Below are positions 13,566 through 14,100 of a stretch of 14,100 nucleotides of DNA, piece after piece (position 1 is the first letter of the stretch; every line of letters begins with the position of its first letter). The position numbers were made by a program, and so were the translations under genes. The notes beneath the pieces were generated by a model. That model made no database searches and was not told where the DNA came from. It saw only the letters and a list, made by a program, of their open reading frames with translations. Source of the stretch: Gammaproteobacteria bacterium UBA5338 (lineage in GTDB: Bacteria; Pseudomonadota; Gammaproteobacteria; Pseudomonadales; UBA5862); assembly GCA_002408105.1 (NCBI GenBank), contig DHQM01000223.1, positions 2,035 to 16,134 of the forward strand, read 5' to 3'.

Positions 13566-14100
13566 TCAGTCCCCTGCATCAAAGCGGATGCATTCGGCAG
13601 CGGCGACCGCGACCGCTCGGGCCTGATCCACGGTCTCCGCGCGAGCAAGCGCCACCCCCATGCGGCGCCTGCCGCTGACCTGCGGTTTGCCGAATAACCT
13701 CAGGTCCGCTTGCGGCAAAGACAACGCTTCGTCGATTCCGTGGGCCCGTGGCGCCTCAAGTTCCCCTTCCGCGAGAATCACCGCGGACGCCGCCGGACTT
13801 TGCAGGTGAACGGGTCCGATCGGCAGACCCAGCAACGCCCGCACATGCAGCGCGAATTCGGACTGCCACTGCGATGCCAGCGTGACCATTCCGGTGTCGT
13901 GGGGACGCGGCGACACTTCGCTGAAAATCACCTCGTCGCCACACACGAACAACTCAACCCCGAAGAGTCCCCAGCCCCCCAATGCGGTGGTCACCCGTTC
14001 AGCAATCTGCTGCGCACGCTCCAAGGCAAGGGCGCCCATTGGGTGGGGCTGCCAGGACTCCCGGTAGTCGCCGTCCTCCTGACGGTGGCCGATCGGCGGA
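13566..14100 (-). CDS. purT: Formate-dependent phosphoribosylglycinamide formyltransferase 2, PurT (C-terminal part)
   Basis: The frame enters from the right edge and ends at a TGA at 13566-13568, giving about 177 residues of the C-terminal part; the start lies outside the window. PurT is an ATP-grasp enzyme that formylates GAR from formate and ATP in purine synthesis. The visible part includes [75 protein letters not shown] and [19 protein letters not shown], all very close to E. coli PurT, including the Glu residues that bind metal and the RPHDTG motif. The internal ATG at 14039 is a normal methionine in the protein, not the start. The end follows the E. coli protein's end closely. It lies upstream of the CoA-transferase operon on the same strand, 170 bases away. 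Confidence 0.95.
   Translation of the reverse strand, partial: PPIGHRQEDGDYRESWQPHPMGALALERAQQIAERVTTALGGWGLFGVELFVCGDEVIFSEVSPRPHDTGMVTLASQWQSEFALHVRALLGLPIGPVHLQSPAASAVILAEGELEAPRAHGIDEALSLPQADLRLFGKPQVSGRRRMGVALARAETVDQARAVAVAAAECIRFDAGD

Overview
The window looks like the chromosome of a GC-rich gammaproteobacterium. The evidence is gene order. The run ffh - rpsP - rimM - trmD - rplS, with ypjD and a CorC/YfjD-type gene diverging from ffh, is the classical enterobacterial/pseudomonad layout. As I recall it, the order purT ... corC - ypjD <> ffh - rpsP - rimM - trmD - rplS ... xerD - dsbC is also close to the Pseudomonas aeruginosa locus. I cannot place the genus from sequence alone. No tRNA, rRNA, CRISPR array, transposase or integrase of a mobile element was seen (XerD is the housekeeping recombinase). 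No stretch over 300 bases lacks a gene.

Layout. Bases 1-231 hold the 3' end of a + strand gene, possibly a phosphotransferase/ATP-binding protein. Convergent with it are a divergent ribose-phosphate pyrophosphokinase paralogue (240-1229, -) and a small acidic protein (1226-1537, -), joined by a 4-base stop/start overlap. After a 159-base divergent intergenic region comes an exported DUF481-like beta-barrel protein (1697-2479, +). Then come six - strand genes that read as one transcription unit from about 6380 down to 2519: rpsP, rimM, trmD, rplS, xerD and dsbC. ffh lies upstream on the same strand with its own promoter. Across a 173-base divergent region, ypjD and a CorC/CNNM-family gene run on the + strand to 10156.

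Convergent with these is a compact - strand operon, 13395 to 10164: two tandem class III (CaiB/BaiF) CoA-transferases and a glutathione S-transferase. The 3' part of purT runs off the right edge. The core section serves translation and protein export: ribosomal proteins S16 and L19, 16S maturation factor RimM, tRNA m1G37 methyltransferase TrmD and the SRP GTPase Ffh. Attached to it are chromosome-dimer resolution (XerD) and periplasmic disulfide isomerisation (DsbC).

The accessory part is the CoA-transferase/GST operon. It sits inside otherwise familiar synteny, and its two CoA-transferases differ at the catalytic aspartate position: one keeps Asp, the other appears to have Glu. This suggests a heteromeric enzyme of unknown substrate and is the most interesting point in a mostly housekeeping window.
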